Positions 45,677-55,420 of a stretch of 64,000 nt of DNA are shown here, piece by piece (positions within the stretch are counted from its first letter, which is position 1; each line of letters starts with the position of its first letter). The notes under the pieces are model-generated. The model ran no database searches, was not told where the DNA came from, and saw only the letters and a list, made by a program, of their open reading frames with translations. The position numbers and the translations under genes are program-made. This stretch comes from Anagrus nilaparvatae (lineage: Eukaryota > Arthropoda > Insecta > Hymenoptera > Mymaridae). The stretch covers positions 1,612,001 through 1,676,000 of the forward strand of contig JAKSXM010000272.1 in NCBI GenBank assembly GCA_022575985.1, in the 5' to 3' direction.

Positions 45677-46879
45677 TTGCTGCCTCCGGGCGAGCCAATC
45701 TTAGGTTGCGCCAAGGGAATTTTCCATGAGATTAAATTAATTGAAGCAGCAGAGCCTGTCAAACAGCACTCACGTAGATGTTCGCCGGTAATTATTGAGG
45801 AATTGCACCGGCAGATTAAAGAAATGTTGGAACTTGATATCGTTGAGCCATGCTCCAGTCCTTGGGCGAGCCAACCAGTAATGGTGAGGAGAACCAATGG
45901 AAAATGGAGAGTTTATATTGACTATCGTCCAGTCAATGCCCTGACGGTCAAAGACACGTACCCAATACCAAATTTAGAGGGTATGTTGGATCAGATGCGA
46001 AAAGCACGTTATATCAGCGTTTTAGACCTTAAATTAGCGTACAACCAGGTTCCGTTACACCCTGATTCAAGAGATATCACAGCAGTAGCGATTCCAGGCC
46101 TAGGACTATTGAGGTTCAAGAGACTTACCTTCGGACTGACCAATGCTCCTGCCACTTGGTGCCGTTTAATGAGGAAAATCCTGGGACCGGAATTTGAGCC
46201 GTACGCTGGGGCGTACTTTGACGATATTTACATTGCGACTGAAACCTTTGAAGAGCACCTTTACTGGTTGCGTAGAGTTATCACTGCTCTGAAAAATGCC
46301 GGCTTATCAATCAACCGAGAAAAATGCGATTTTTGCGCCTCTAGCGTTATTTACTTACGGTATAGGGTAGACGAAAAAGGCTCGAGTCCTGACAATGAAA
46401 GAATTCAACCAATAGTCGAATACCCAGCCCCAACAAATATTAAGCAATTACGCCGTTTTCTAGGAATGATAGGCTGGTACAGTCGATTTATTGATAATAT
46501 TGCGGAACTTAAGCTTCCGCTAGTTAAATTATTACACAAGGATGTCCGGTGGGAGTGGGGAGACGACCAGGAAAAAGCCTTTCAAGAGCCGAAGAATGCG
46601 TTAATCAAGGCACCAGTACTCGCGAGACCCGACTTTGCCAAAATTTTCACGCTCCAAACGGACGCTTCTAATTTTGCGATCGGTGGCGTACTTACTCAAG
46701 ATCACGAAGATGGCGAAAACCCGGTAGCATATCACAGCAGAGTCTTAACGACTACCGAACGAAATTATTCAGTGACGGAGAATGAAGCTCTTGCGATATT
46801 ATGGAGTTTGAGAAAATTGCAACATTACTTAGAAGGATATGAATTCAATGTAATTACAGACCACAGCAGTCTAAAATGA
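45677..46879 (+). CDS. Gypsy reverse transcriptase and RNase H
   Basis: A 400-codon frame with a complete reverse transcriptase: Asp117 in ISVLDLKLAYNQ, FGLTNAPATW at 152-161, and the catalytic AYFDDIYI at 179-186. The RRFLGMIGWYSRFI connection follows at 259-272. RNase H holds LQTDAS (Asp329), YSVTENEALAI (Glu370) and VITDHSSL (Asp395). The frame stops at TGA 46877-46879, where a Trp codon (TGG) is expected, and homologous sequence goes on through GRLARWVMELQ to VPDALSR at about 46999. Apart from that stop it is intact, so inactivation is recent. Confidence 0.9.
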   Translation: MLPPGEPILGCAKGIFHEIKLIEAAEPVKQHSRRCSPVIIEELHRQIKEMLELDIVEPCSSPWASQPVMVRRTNGKWRVYIDYRPVNALTVKDTYPIPNLEGMLDQMRKARYISVLDLKLAYNQVPLHPDSRDITAVAIPGLGLLRFKRLTFGLTNAPATWCRLMRKILGPEFEPYAGAYFDDIYIATETFEEHLYWLRRVITALKNAGLSINREKCDFCASSVIYLRYRVDEKGSSPDNERIQPIVEYPAPTNIKQLRRFLGMIGWYSRFIDNIAELKLPLVKLLHKDVRWEWGDDQEKAFQEPKNALIKAPVLARPDFAKIFTLQTDASNFAIGGVLTQDHEDGENPVAYHSRVLTTTERNYSVTENEALAILWSLRKLQHYLEGYEFNVITDHSSLK

Positions 46880-47122
46880 TTACGCGAACTCAAGGATCCA
46901 CAGGGTAGGTTAGCTCGCTGGGTTATGGAGCTGCAGAGCTTGAAATTTAACATCGCGTATAGAAAAGGGGCCTTAAACCATGTCCCCGATGCTCTTTCAA
47001 GATATCAAGAGGACCAAGTAGCAAGCTTAACAGAAACCAGCGATGATTGGTATTTGCGCCGCCTTGCAAATGTACAAGAGAGCCCGTAGAAGTATCCTGA
47101 TTGGAAAGTTGAGTTTGGCATA

Positions 47123-48031
47123 TTGTACCACAAGAGTCATGACGACCTGTTAGACCCGGTTGCGAACGACGAATATTGTTGGCGTTTAGTAGTACCGAAA
47201 AATCAACAGATGAGAGTACTCCAAGAGTGTCATTGCGAGCCTTCTAGTGGACATTTTGGCGTGGACAGAACATACGATAGGGTTGTTCGCGACTATTTTT
47301 GGCCCGGAGTTTATCAAGATGTACGCAAATTTGTGACCACGTGCATGGAATGCCAGCGTCACAAGGCGAGTCAGACCCTTGCACAAGGGCTTATGGGCCG
47401 AAGGATAGTTGAAACACCTTGGGCTGTAGTTTCAGCAGACTGTATGGAGTTCCCTCCCAGTAAGCAGCGTTACACTCATGTAGTAGTCTTTCAAGATTTG
47501 TTTACGCGTTGGGTGGAAATCTACCTTTTAAGAAATGCGAATGGGAAGGCAATTGCTAGCGCCTTTCAGGACCTAATTTTGTTTAGATTCGGTTGCCCAA
47601 ATTACCTCTTGACAGACAATGGAAAAGAATTTGACAATAGCGACATCAGAGGTATGTGCGATAAATATGGCATAAAGTTTGTGACCACACCCCCGTATCA
47701 TCCACAAAGTAATCCAACGGAGAGATCCAATCGAACTATCAAGGGGATGATAAGAATTTTCGTGGGAATCGACCACAGAGACTGGGACAAACATTTGGCA
47801 GCATTTAGGAGCGCAATGAACACGGCAACCCAATCTACTACAAAAGTATCGCCAGCATTCTTAAATTTCGGTAGACACCCCCAACTCGTGAAAAGTTTGC
47901 GTTGTTCCATAGAAATTACGGATAAACCCTCGGTGATTAGGTCTGATCCAAAAGATTGGTGCGATAGAATTAAAATGTTAGACGATCTTCGCGAACTGGT
48001 AATCAAACACATAGACAACGCACGCGATTAG
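47123..48031 (+). CDS. Gypsy integrase
   Basis: A 302-codon frame. The N-terminal zinc domain has His37 and His44 (HCEPSSGH) with Cys74 and Cys77 (CMEC). The catalytic triad is complete: Asp106 (SADCMEF), Asp165 (LLTDNGKEF) and Glu200 (NPTERSNRT), 34 residues after the second Asp as in retroviral-type integrases. A TAG at 48029-48031 (Gln codon expected) ends it; the C-terminal domain continues at 48092-48290 with VEITKVLSPTVYDVETSDGR and SKVHVKHLAPF. It inserts the cDNA into the genome in active copies. Confidence 0.9.
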   Translation: MYHKSHDDLLDPVANDEYCWRLVVPKNQQMRVLQECHCEPSSGHFGVDRTYDRVVRDYFWPGVYQDVRKFVTTCMECQRHKASQTLAQGLMGRRIVETPWAVVSADCMEFPPSKQRYTHVVVFQDLFTRWVEIYLLRNANGKAIASAFQDLILFRFGCPNYLLTDNGKEFDNSDIRGMCDKYGIKFVTTPPYHPQSNPTERSNRTIKGMIRIFVGIDHRDWDKHLAAFRSAMNTATQSTTKVSPAFLNFGRHPQLVKSLRCSIEITDKPSVIRSDPKDWCDRIKMLDDLRELVIKHIDNARD

Positions 48032-48338
48032 CAGAAAGAATCTTACGATGCAGGCCGTAAAGATGTTCGGTTCGAAGTTGGCGACTCCGAGATGAGGACT
48101 TCTCACCCTCAGTCAGACGCGTCGCGTAAATTTTCAGCAAAGTTAGCGCCAAGGAAGGATGAACCGGTTGAAATCACCAAGGTTTTGTCACCTACGGTAT
48201 ATGACGTGGAGACGTCGGATGGACGACAACTCAGTAAGGTGCACGTAAAACATTTAGCGCCTTTTCGAGAGCGTCAACCAGAAGACTCTCACACCCCGTT
48301 AATTGATAAAATAATAACCCAGTCCATTATTCCACAGG

Positions 48339-48742
48339 ATGTTGCCACCGGAAGACCTCAGGGAAGCCTTGGAAGCCCCGCTCCCCGACTCAGACGAAGA
48401 AGAGGCTGTCCTAGAGGAGGTTGCCAGACCACCAACGCCACCTAAGTTGGAAGTAATAGCGCTCCCCCCTCTTCAGTTGGAAGTAATAGCGCCACCTCCT
48501 GCACAGATTCACCTTGTCCAGCAGGATCGCGAATTGTTGGGGGGAGAACGTTACGAGCCCGTAATTCGGCACTTTGAACCTTCCCGATGGTCCCTGGAGT
48601 CCTTCCCCTTCGTACCATTCTATAGACCGGTACGTTGGCGAGGAGTAATGTATGGTGGGTTAACAGAAATTAGGACCGATCTATGGGACCCACCTGAATT
48701 TGCGTGTTTTAATTGTTGGGAGAGAACGTGCCCTGGCCGTCG
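48339..48742 (+). CDS. Gypsy extra 3' ORF, first part (split by Transib-like element)
   Basis: After the integrase a second frame opens, rich in Glu, Pro and Leu (repeated LEVIALPPLQLEVIAPP), then RHFEPSRWSLESFPFVPFY and a Cys motif CFNCWERTC just before the Transib-like insertion. The second part is at 51456-51822, and its frame is continuous with this one if the insertion and one copy of CGTCG are left out. It is not an obvious envelope protein: no membrane segment is visible. The Cys clusters suggest nucleic-acid binding. Function unknown. Confidence 0.65.
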
Positions 48743-51450
48743 CACAGTGGCGCAAAAAGCAACATTTTTGATCAAACGACAGTTCCCAGGACTAGTAACA
48801 TTGAAAATGAATGATTTTTTTTTAAAATCATCCTTAGGAAATTGCCTTTAATTTTATCGGGCTAAAATTTTAAATTTGATAAATCCAAGATGGCAGATTC
48901 AAGTTACTAAACTTTTAAAATGATTTATTACTAAAAGGGTTTTTGAGCCTAAGCTGAATCTGCATATGATACTAATTTTTTATTTTTCAAAATTTCAATA
49001 TGGCGGATCCAATATGGCGGCCTTAAGTTTCGTTCTTAGATACATATTGAGACATGTTTGATTTCAAAAATGTCTCTTCAAACTAAAGTACAAAAAAATA
49101 AAATATTTTAATAAAAAATAACAAATTTTTATTACTTATACATTCAAATTTTTTTCAATTTTTTACCTTATTATAATATAAATAACATGTAGAGTTTTTT
49201 ACATATGCAGATTAAGAATTGACATTTTTATTGGTATTTGGTCTGAAGAGGGTAGTAATTAGACTACCGAAATTATCACTATAATTAAATAGTTATGCAA
49301 AAAAATTTACTTGTTCCTTATTGACTGATAAAATTAACCTTATTTTTTATTTATTACATAAATATTATAATTAATTTTATTTTGTTTTGTATTTTTAATT
49401 AATTTTATTCTTTAAATAAATGCAGTTTTATACTTTTTTTTATTTAAAATAACTTTGTATGTTAAAAAAAATGTTTAAAATAATTATTTAAAAAAAAAAC
49501 ATTATTTAACTTATATAATTATTATTAATTTTCTGTTTTTTTGACTGTTCTATCAAATTGCGGTTTTATAAAAATACAAATAAAAATATGATAGATTACC
49601 AACAAAATTTTTCTTTGATTTAAAATAAAAAAATAAACTAATTTAATATAATAAATCTTAGTGAAACCAGATTGTTTGCTTATTATTTTAAAAACAAAAT
49701 TTTGCACACTATATCTTGAAGTTTATAAATAAGAACTAATTAAATACAAGCATCATAACCCAATTATAATATATTTTGAGTCAAATATTCGCTTACCATA
49801 CTCAAAAACTACTATTTTTTTGATGAAGTTTTATATCGGCCATCTTTTTTTTTAAATTATTTAATTCAACTTACCCCTCAAAAAATTATAGATTAAAATT
49901 TTAACCTTAAAATTTATAGACCAAATCTGGATGCTCAAAGTGCAAAAATAACATATAAACCTCTTGCTGGTGGCAGTTTTAGCTAATTTGAGGGTGATAT
50001 ATACCAAATTTGGGCACTCAAAGTAAGTTGAAATATAAAATTACTCCATTTTGGGGGTAGTTTTTGCTAATTTAAAGGTGATTCCGTATTTCTTTACAAA
50101 ATAACCTGAATAATTGGGATAAACAAACCAAAAAATGTATACGATATCAAATCTGGTTGTTGCTACTAACAATACCATAGAAACCGTATTTTAACTGGAG
50201 TAACAAATAAATTTATTTTTTAAAAACATGATAAATTCTTGACCATAAGTGTAATAAATGTAAAAACTATAAGTGTAATAAGTGTAATATAAAATAATAT
50301 TACACAAACAACACAAAATTTTACAATACCACAGAATCAAATGTTTCAAATCCAATCTAACATTATAGATATAAATACTTTACAAAAAGAATGACTAAAA
50401 TTGTCCTTCTCACAATAAAAATTAAACAATTAAACTAAAAAGTAAATGTTCATAAAATTAATCGGCTTACTTTATTTTTTCAAAACGAAATATTGCACGC
50501 CTTAATTGAAAACGCATTCTCTGATTTTCTAAATAAGAAATTTTTTGAGGATTAATTTAATAGAAGCATAATAATCTAAGCATAATAAGTCAAATATTCG
50601 CCTACCATACTCAAAAACCCCTAATTAAAATTTTTTTTTAAATTAGTTACCTCCTAATGCTTCTTACTAATCTTTTCGCCATTTTGATGCTGCCATCTTG
50701 TTTTACACATTCCTGAATTAAATATTGAATAAGTTTAAGCTTCATAGAGATAATAGAAAGCAATAAAACTATCAGCTAATAATCTCGTATCACTTTTTTA
50801 AGAAACTTTTATTTTTTATAAAGTTTTATATCCGCCATATTGAATCCGCCATCTTTTTTTTAAAATTATTTAATTCAGTAATTCAACAATAGTCTATTCA
50901 ATTTAAGTTACCCCTCAAAAAATCAAACATGTCTCAATATGTATCTAAGAACGAAACTTAAGGCCGCCATATTGTATCCGCCATATTGGATACGCCATAT
51001 TGAAATTTTGAAAAATAAAAAATTAGTATCATATGCAGATTCAGCTTAGACTCAAAAACCCTTTTAGTAATAAATCATTTTAAACGTTTAGTAACTTTAT
51101 GTTCATTTTTAAAAAGACTTCTACCATATTGTTTCCGATATATTTATTAACGAAAATTTGAATTTGAATTTAATTTTGGTAATTTGAGGGTTAATTTTTA
51201 ATAATAATGATCATTAAATACCTTTCCTAATCATTTTCACTAATTATTTGGCAAATTATTGATTTTTACAACAATTTTTTAGCCGCCATATTGAATCTGC
51301 CATCTTGGATTTATCAAATTTAAAATTTTGGTCCGATAAAATTAAAGGCAATTTCCTAAGGATGATTTAAAAAAAAAATCATTCATTTTCAATGTTACTA
51401 GTCCTGGGAACTGTCGTTTGATCAAAAATGTTGCTTTTTGCGCCACTGTG
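48743..51450. mobile_element. Non-autonomous Transib-like DNA transposon (2708 bp)
   Basis: Ends are CACAGTGGCGCAAAAAGCA and its complement, with a 5-bp GC-rich target duplication CGTCG (48738-48742, 51451-51455). A CACAGTG terminal heptamer and 5-bp duplication are the hallmarks of Transib, the RAG1-related superfamily. The arms extend about 330 bp: 48743-49075 pairs with 50920-51450, the right arm having about 185 extra bases at 51100-51285. The interior is AT-rich with no transposase core. The arms carry a cluster of GCCATATT/AATATGGC words. Confidence 0.85.
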
Positions 51451-51455
51451 CGTCG

Positions 51456-51822
51456 TAATTGTAGAGTAGCTGTAAAAAAATTATGCTGTAACAAATGTGG
51501 CAGAGAGGGAGTGACTTTACATTCTTGTCTCCGATGTTCTGAGGCCCACAACCAATACCTCGAGGAGCTTCGGAGACAAGAAATGCATGATGCTCAGTTG
51601 GCAGTAGCAGGGGGGGAGCTAGTCCCAGAACCTCCGGCATTCCCTCCCCTTCAGGGAGAGGATGACCAATTTTTGAATGAAGAGGGTTGGGCAGAGGACC
51701 CTGAGCGTATAGAGCTAGAAAATCGCGTGCGCGCTTTAGCACACGACCTAGCCAGTCTACGGTGGGAGGAGCGAGACGCTTTACTCCTGTTGCTATCGAA
51801 TGAGATTTTCGATACCATATAA
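51456..51822 (+). CDS. Gypsy extra 3' ORF, second part
   Basis: Continues the frame from 48742. It opens with a Cys-rich pair CCNKCGREGVTLHSCLRC, resembling a zinc knuckle or ribbon with Cys in place of His, then HNQYLEELRRQEMHDAQL and an acidic, probably helical region (RIELENRVRALAHDLASLRW). Stop TAA at 51820. Together with CFNCWERTC this makes a second set of metal-binding motifs downstream of pol, separate from the Gag knuckles. Confidence 0.65.
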
Positions 51823-52353
51823 TCACGCCGTACATAAATTTTTTATAGCTATTTCACTTATCTTTACTTAATTTGTATCAATTTTCAGTTTTTTATGTTA
51901 AATAACGTATGGCGCCAAGACGCCAAATTACTACAATCATTGAAAAAAACTCTTGTAATTAATTTCTTTTTTTTGTTTTTATTGAAATTCGGCGAAAAAT
52001 TAACGCCAATAACTTTTGTTTTTTTATAATCATTTTTTTGTACTCTAATTATAAGAATAAAACCTTATTGTATAATAATAAAAAAAAATTTTTTAAACTT
52101 TCCTTTCTTTCCTATACTTATAATAAATTGTGGCGTATGCCAAAAAACAATTTCCTTTGTGTTGTTAATTAAGCTTATATCTTCAAGTATCCAGAAAACC
52201 ACTGGATGGTAAGTAAACTTCTCTAGCGTTCGCGTTCACTTTAAAGCCACTCCATTCTTAGTCACAATAACCACTCAATACCAAGCGTAGGAGTTAGTCA
52301 GGACTGATAGTCGGCCCGTAGAGCCCCTACGTACCGTTTACCGGGGGAAATAT
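51823..52353 (+). other. Gypsy 3' non-coding region
   Basis: AT-rich (51840-52180), then mixed sequence with no gene. Ends in GTTTACCGGGGGAAATAT, the likely polypurine tract before the LTR. Confidence 0.6.
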
Positions 52354-52820
52354 TGTAGCATGGTAAATTTCCATGCTCCATGAAAAATATGTATTTATTT
52401 TATAAGAAAGAGAGCTTGGGCGCAGGTTGAGAAATATGTGTGTGTGTGTAAGCGCGGACCTATAAAGCGATACTTATCAGAGAGAGTAGTCCGATATCTT
52501 TCCGTCTTTCTTTCTCTTCCTTGTTTCTTTTCCTTTAGATTTGTCATGCGCGTCGTCTGCAGAAGCTATTATAGCCGATCGCAAAGCATACGCATCGTGC
52601 TCTTAGTTTTTTGTAATCTTGATTTTTATCATTAATCGTTTTTATTTTATTTAATTTACAAAAGTGAATTAAAGAGTTAGTAGTTAATATATATAGTTTA
52701 GTAAAATTTTGGCGTGACATTATCTATAATTATTGAAATTCTGGCGATAAGATTTTGGATCGAACAAGTGGTGTGTTTCCATAAATAAAACACACGTTTT
52801 CAATATAAAAGCCGGCTACA
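52354..52820 (+). repeat. Candidate 3' LTR of the gypsy element
   Basis: 467 bp bounded by TGTAG and CTACA, with an inverted word pair near the start (GCATGGTAAATTTCCATGC), a CT-rich middle and a TATATATAG word at 52689. No second copy is visible at the 5' side, so the borders rest on the terminal pair and the polypurine tract only. TCTGGCGACAAC at 52842 resembles another primer-binding site. Confidence 0.5.
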
Positions 52821-52891
52821 ACAAGAAGTCAATTTAAGTGTCTGGCGACAACAATTTATTAACTAATACTAATCTCTTGGCTTTTTATTCA

Positions 52892-53008
52892 ATCTGTGCC
52901 ATACTACCGATCCGTATGTGAGCCTAGTGATCATAACCGCGTCGTAAATCCATTTTACCAATTTCGGTCTTAGACCCCAGGTTACTCCCACCATACGTCT
53001 GCATAGCC
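52892..53008 (-). pseudogene. R1-like LINE ORF2, fragment before the gypsy insertion
   Basis: On the minus strand: RLCRRMVGVTWGLRPKLVKW then IYDAVMITRLTYGSVVWHR. This is the segment just upstream of the RNase H linker found at 41476, so both pieces belong to one element split by the gypsy. It is 5'-truncated at about 53008, where host-LINE 3' UTR begins. Confidence 0.75.
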
Positions 53009-53009
53009 A

Positions 53010-53247
53010 GTTTAAATACTTATTATTTTTATTTTGAATTTATATATTTATATTTTTATGTTTTTCATTTATTTTTATTCTTATTTTTTATATTACTATG
53101 TTTTTCATTTAAATCTTTCTTTTTATATAATTAAACTTTATTTGTAATGCAATTATGTTAAATCAAAAATAATCTCAATTTTTTTTATAATATTTATACA
53201 ATAAATAAATTAATAAAAAAAAAAAAAAAATAAAAAAAAATAACAAT
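53010..53247 (+). repeat. 3' UTR and poly-A tail of the split Jockey-like LINE
   Basis: Matches the 3' end at 1060-1200 (TGCAATTATGTTAAATC against TGCAATTATTTTAAATC; ATTTATACAATAAATAA against ATTTATACAATGAATAA) and ends in A-rich sequence at 53219-53240. Confidence 0.8.
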
Positions 53248-53345
53248 GTTTTAGTGCAAAATTGTAGTCTTTTGATACATAATAAGTATGCCAAATATCA
53301 TACGATTTGATCGAGTAGTTTCGGATTCAGCAATTTTAGGGATAA
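53248..53345. repeat. Fold-back arm, inner part
   Basis: GTTTTAGTGCAAAATTG, GTCTTTTGATACATAATAAG and GATCGAGTAGTTTCGGATT pair in order with 54305-54420. This piece completes the arm broken at 29319. Confidence 0.85.
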
Positions 53346-53496
53346 TTCTGAAACAAATTTTGACCCATTTTTTTTAAAGAATTAATACCCGAATTTATAT
53401 AAAAAACATGAATATATGATATATATTTTATATTTATAAATGTAATTATATGGTAATATTATATTAAAAATAAATTTATATAAAAATTTTTTATTG

Positions 53497-53972
53497 CTAT
53501 ATTTTAATTTCAAGAAATTGTACATTAGCTCGGTAAAATAAATAAAATAAATTTTTACTCCTAGCTATATCTGGTTTACGGTATCCATAACCAAGATCAG
53601 TTTGTGCTAAAAATTAAAATGAAAATAAAATATTAAAAAAATTTAAAAAAGTATATTGTTTTACCGTAAGAAAAACATACGCACATTTATATATACAGAA
53701 CCGTAAATTTCAACATTACCTTCAAAGGTAAGACCGGTTTCTTCTTTACCAGTAGGTTTCACTAAAAAAGCCCTTAAAAATGCATAATCGTCGATAATTT
53801 CTATATCGCAACCATAAACAATTTTCTTAGCCACAGGTGCAGTCGGCTCGACATCGTTAGTAAACATATTATATGTACTGCACCCGGGAGTTGCATTTAA
53901 GTCTACAGTATCTTTACATTTTAAGTTGATTTGTAACAAAAAAAAAGTCGAAAAGTATGATGAAAATTCCAT
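53497..53972 (-). CDS. Candidate two-exon gene, small possibly secreted protein, unknown family
   Basis: On the minus strand, exon 1 runs 53972-53681 (ATG start) and exon 2 53606-53497 (TAG stop). They are separated by a 74-bp intron with donor GTATGT and a pyrimidine-rich acceptor ending TTTTTAG. The phase-1 junction keeps the frame and gives 133 residues. The N-terminus (residues 1-18) has a hydrophobic FSTFFLLQINL stretch like a signal peptide; Cys are at 19, 31 and 55; VAKKIVYGCDIEIIDDYAFL and a Tyr-rich end (LGYGYRKPDIARS) follow. GC content of exon 1 is clearly above the flanks. AATAAA lies just after the stop. No family was recognised. The start could be elsewhere, since a pyrimidine run lies within the first codons. 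It sits in the loop between fold-back arms. Confidence 0.5.
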
Positions 53973-54304
53973 TTTACTGACAAAAAATCAGAACTACAAT
54001 GAAAAATTTACAAATTAACCTGCTTCTTTTAAGTTTTTTTTTTCACAGTTTTCTCAAAAGTTTCAACTGACTTACACGCGTTATCGCTAGCATTTAAACG
54101 TTGATAACCATAAAAAAAAGAGAATTAATACTCGAAAATTGTAATTTTTGAATTAAAAAAAATCCATTTTTAATACTTCATGAACTCAGAATTTTTTTTT
54201 ATTTAATGTAGTTATATTATATAAGGTAGTAAATAATTTTAAAACACTTTTATTTTATTCAATTTTAGGTAAAAAAATTTTTTGAAAATAATTTATATAG
54301 ATAT

Positions 54305-54720
54305 TTGTGTTAAAATTCCTAACCTCGAAAATTCCTAAATCCGAAACTACTCGATCAAATCTCCAGATATTTGGCACACTTATTGTGTATCAAAAGACTA
54401 CCATTTTGCACTAAAACTTTTTTATTTTGGATTTATAAGTTCAGAGATATCATCAGTCAAAGTAGCCGTTTTTTACCCATTTTTAAAAACTACATAGAAC
54501 CCACAAAACTTTTTAACAAATCAACCAATTACCAAACAAGTGTTCTCATTTTCTTTATTTAAATAAATAATAATTTTTAAGAGAAAAAAATTTCCAAAAA
54601 ATTACCGTTAATCTACTTTTATTTCAATTTTTATGATTTTAAAATATGTACTTGCCACCGTTCAACGCCTAAAATGGGCACAGTTGATTTACAAAGTTGA
54701 AAAGGTCAATGAGAATAAAA
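54305..54720. repeat. Fold-back arm, intact partner
   Basis: Pairs with 53248-53345 and then, without a break on this side, with 29130-29319. It therefore shows the arm before the LINE insertion. It holds about 110 bp (54487-54598) absent from the 29-kb arm. Confidence 0.85.
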
Positions 54721-54825
54721 AACTAGACACTTTTTCAGTCAATTTGAGAAAACCAAAATCTTTTTAAGTTGCCACCATTTTTGGACAGAGGGGGATGGCC
54801 ACCTTAAGAAATAATCGCTCATATA

Positions 54826-55060
54826 CAGGGAGTTCTTAAACCTGTAGTAAAGTATATCTATATATATTACAAAATAATAAGCCAATAGGAACGCTAAATT
54901 TTAAAATATTTATAATCGGATGGTAATTAGATCGAAAGTAGATATCTAATTACCATCCATTACCATCCGATTTTAAATATTTTAAAATTTAGCATTCATA
55001 TTGGCTTATTTTTTTGAAATATATATAGATATACTTTACCACAGGTTTAAGAACTCCCTG
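54826..55060. mobile_element. 235-bp palindromic MITE with TA flanks
   Basis: CAGGGAGTTCTTAAACCTGT and its complement at the ends, each bordered by TA (54824-54825, 55061-55062); arms of about 110 bp pair through to the centre (CCATCC/GGATGG). This fits Tc1/mariner-type MITEs. Confidence 0.85.
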
Positions 55061-55420
55061 TATAAATAAATAAATAAATTGAGACGGTTACCCAGGGGGA
55101 TGAATAGTCGGGGTTCTTTTCGTACACAGACTATAGGATACACTGTAAATGGACTAGGTATAAATAAGCACACTTAAGATTTTTATTAAAATCACATAAT
55201 AAAATAATATTCTTTATTAAAAAATAAATGTCTACGTTGGGTTATAATTTTAATCACAATTTGTCCTTTTAATTATTATTTAACAAATATAATTTTACTT
55301 ATATGTAAATTACAATATAGTTTCATTTAATATATTCAAAAGCAAGCATAAGCGAAAATGAAAAAAAGAAACTAAAAATTAAAATGCGTAAGCGTACAGG
55401 CAAAAGCAGTTAAATATATA

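Larger units (their letters stand above)
41477..52891 (+). mobile_element. Ty3/gypsy retrotransposon lacking a recognisable 5' LTR, split by a Transib-like element
   Basis: A primer-binding-site-like TGGCGCC stands at 41484-41490, only 7 bases from LINE sequence, so the 5' LTR is missing. Then come an AT-rich leader (41500-42417), gag, protease, reverse transcriptase/RNase H, integrase and an extra ORF. A 3' LTR candidate at 52354-52820 starts TGTAG and ends CTACA, preceded by the purine tract CCGGGGGAAA. The word ATCTGTGCC borders both ends (41468-41476, 52892-52900) within matching R1-like LINE sequence. The coding region has higher GC and few stops, so it is fairly young. The right end is uncertain by about 70 bases. 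Confidence 0.75.
29320..53247 (+). mobile_element. Jockey-like LINE, 5'-truncated and split by nested insertions
   Basis: Host element of the cluster. Its pieces are 29320-30570 (end of ORF1 and the endonuclease part of ORF2), 38522-40190 (ORF2 linker and reverse transcriptase) and about 53010-53240 (3' UTR and poly-A tail). The fragment at 1-1205 is a relative covering reverse transcriptase to tail, and it shows that the 3' UTR continues across the minus-strand LINE. The element sits in a fold-back arm with GTTTT on both sides (29315-29319, 53248-53252), a short possible target duplication. In-frame stops make it defective. Confidence 0.75.
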
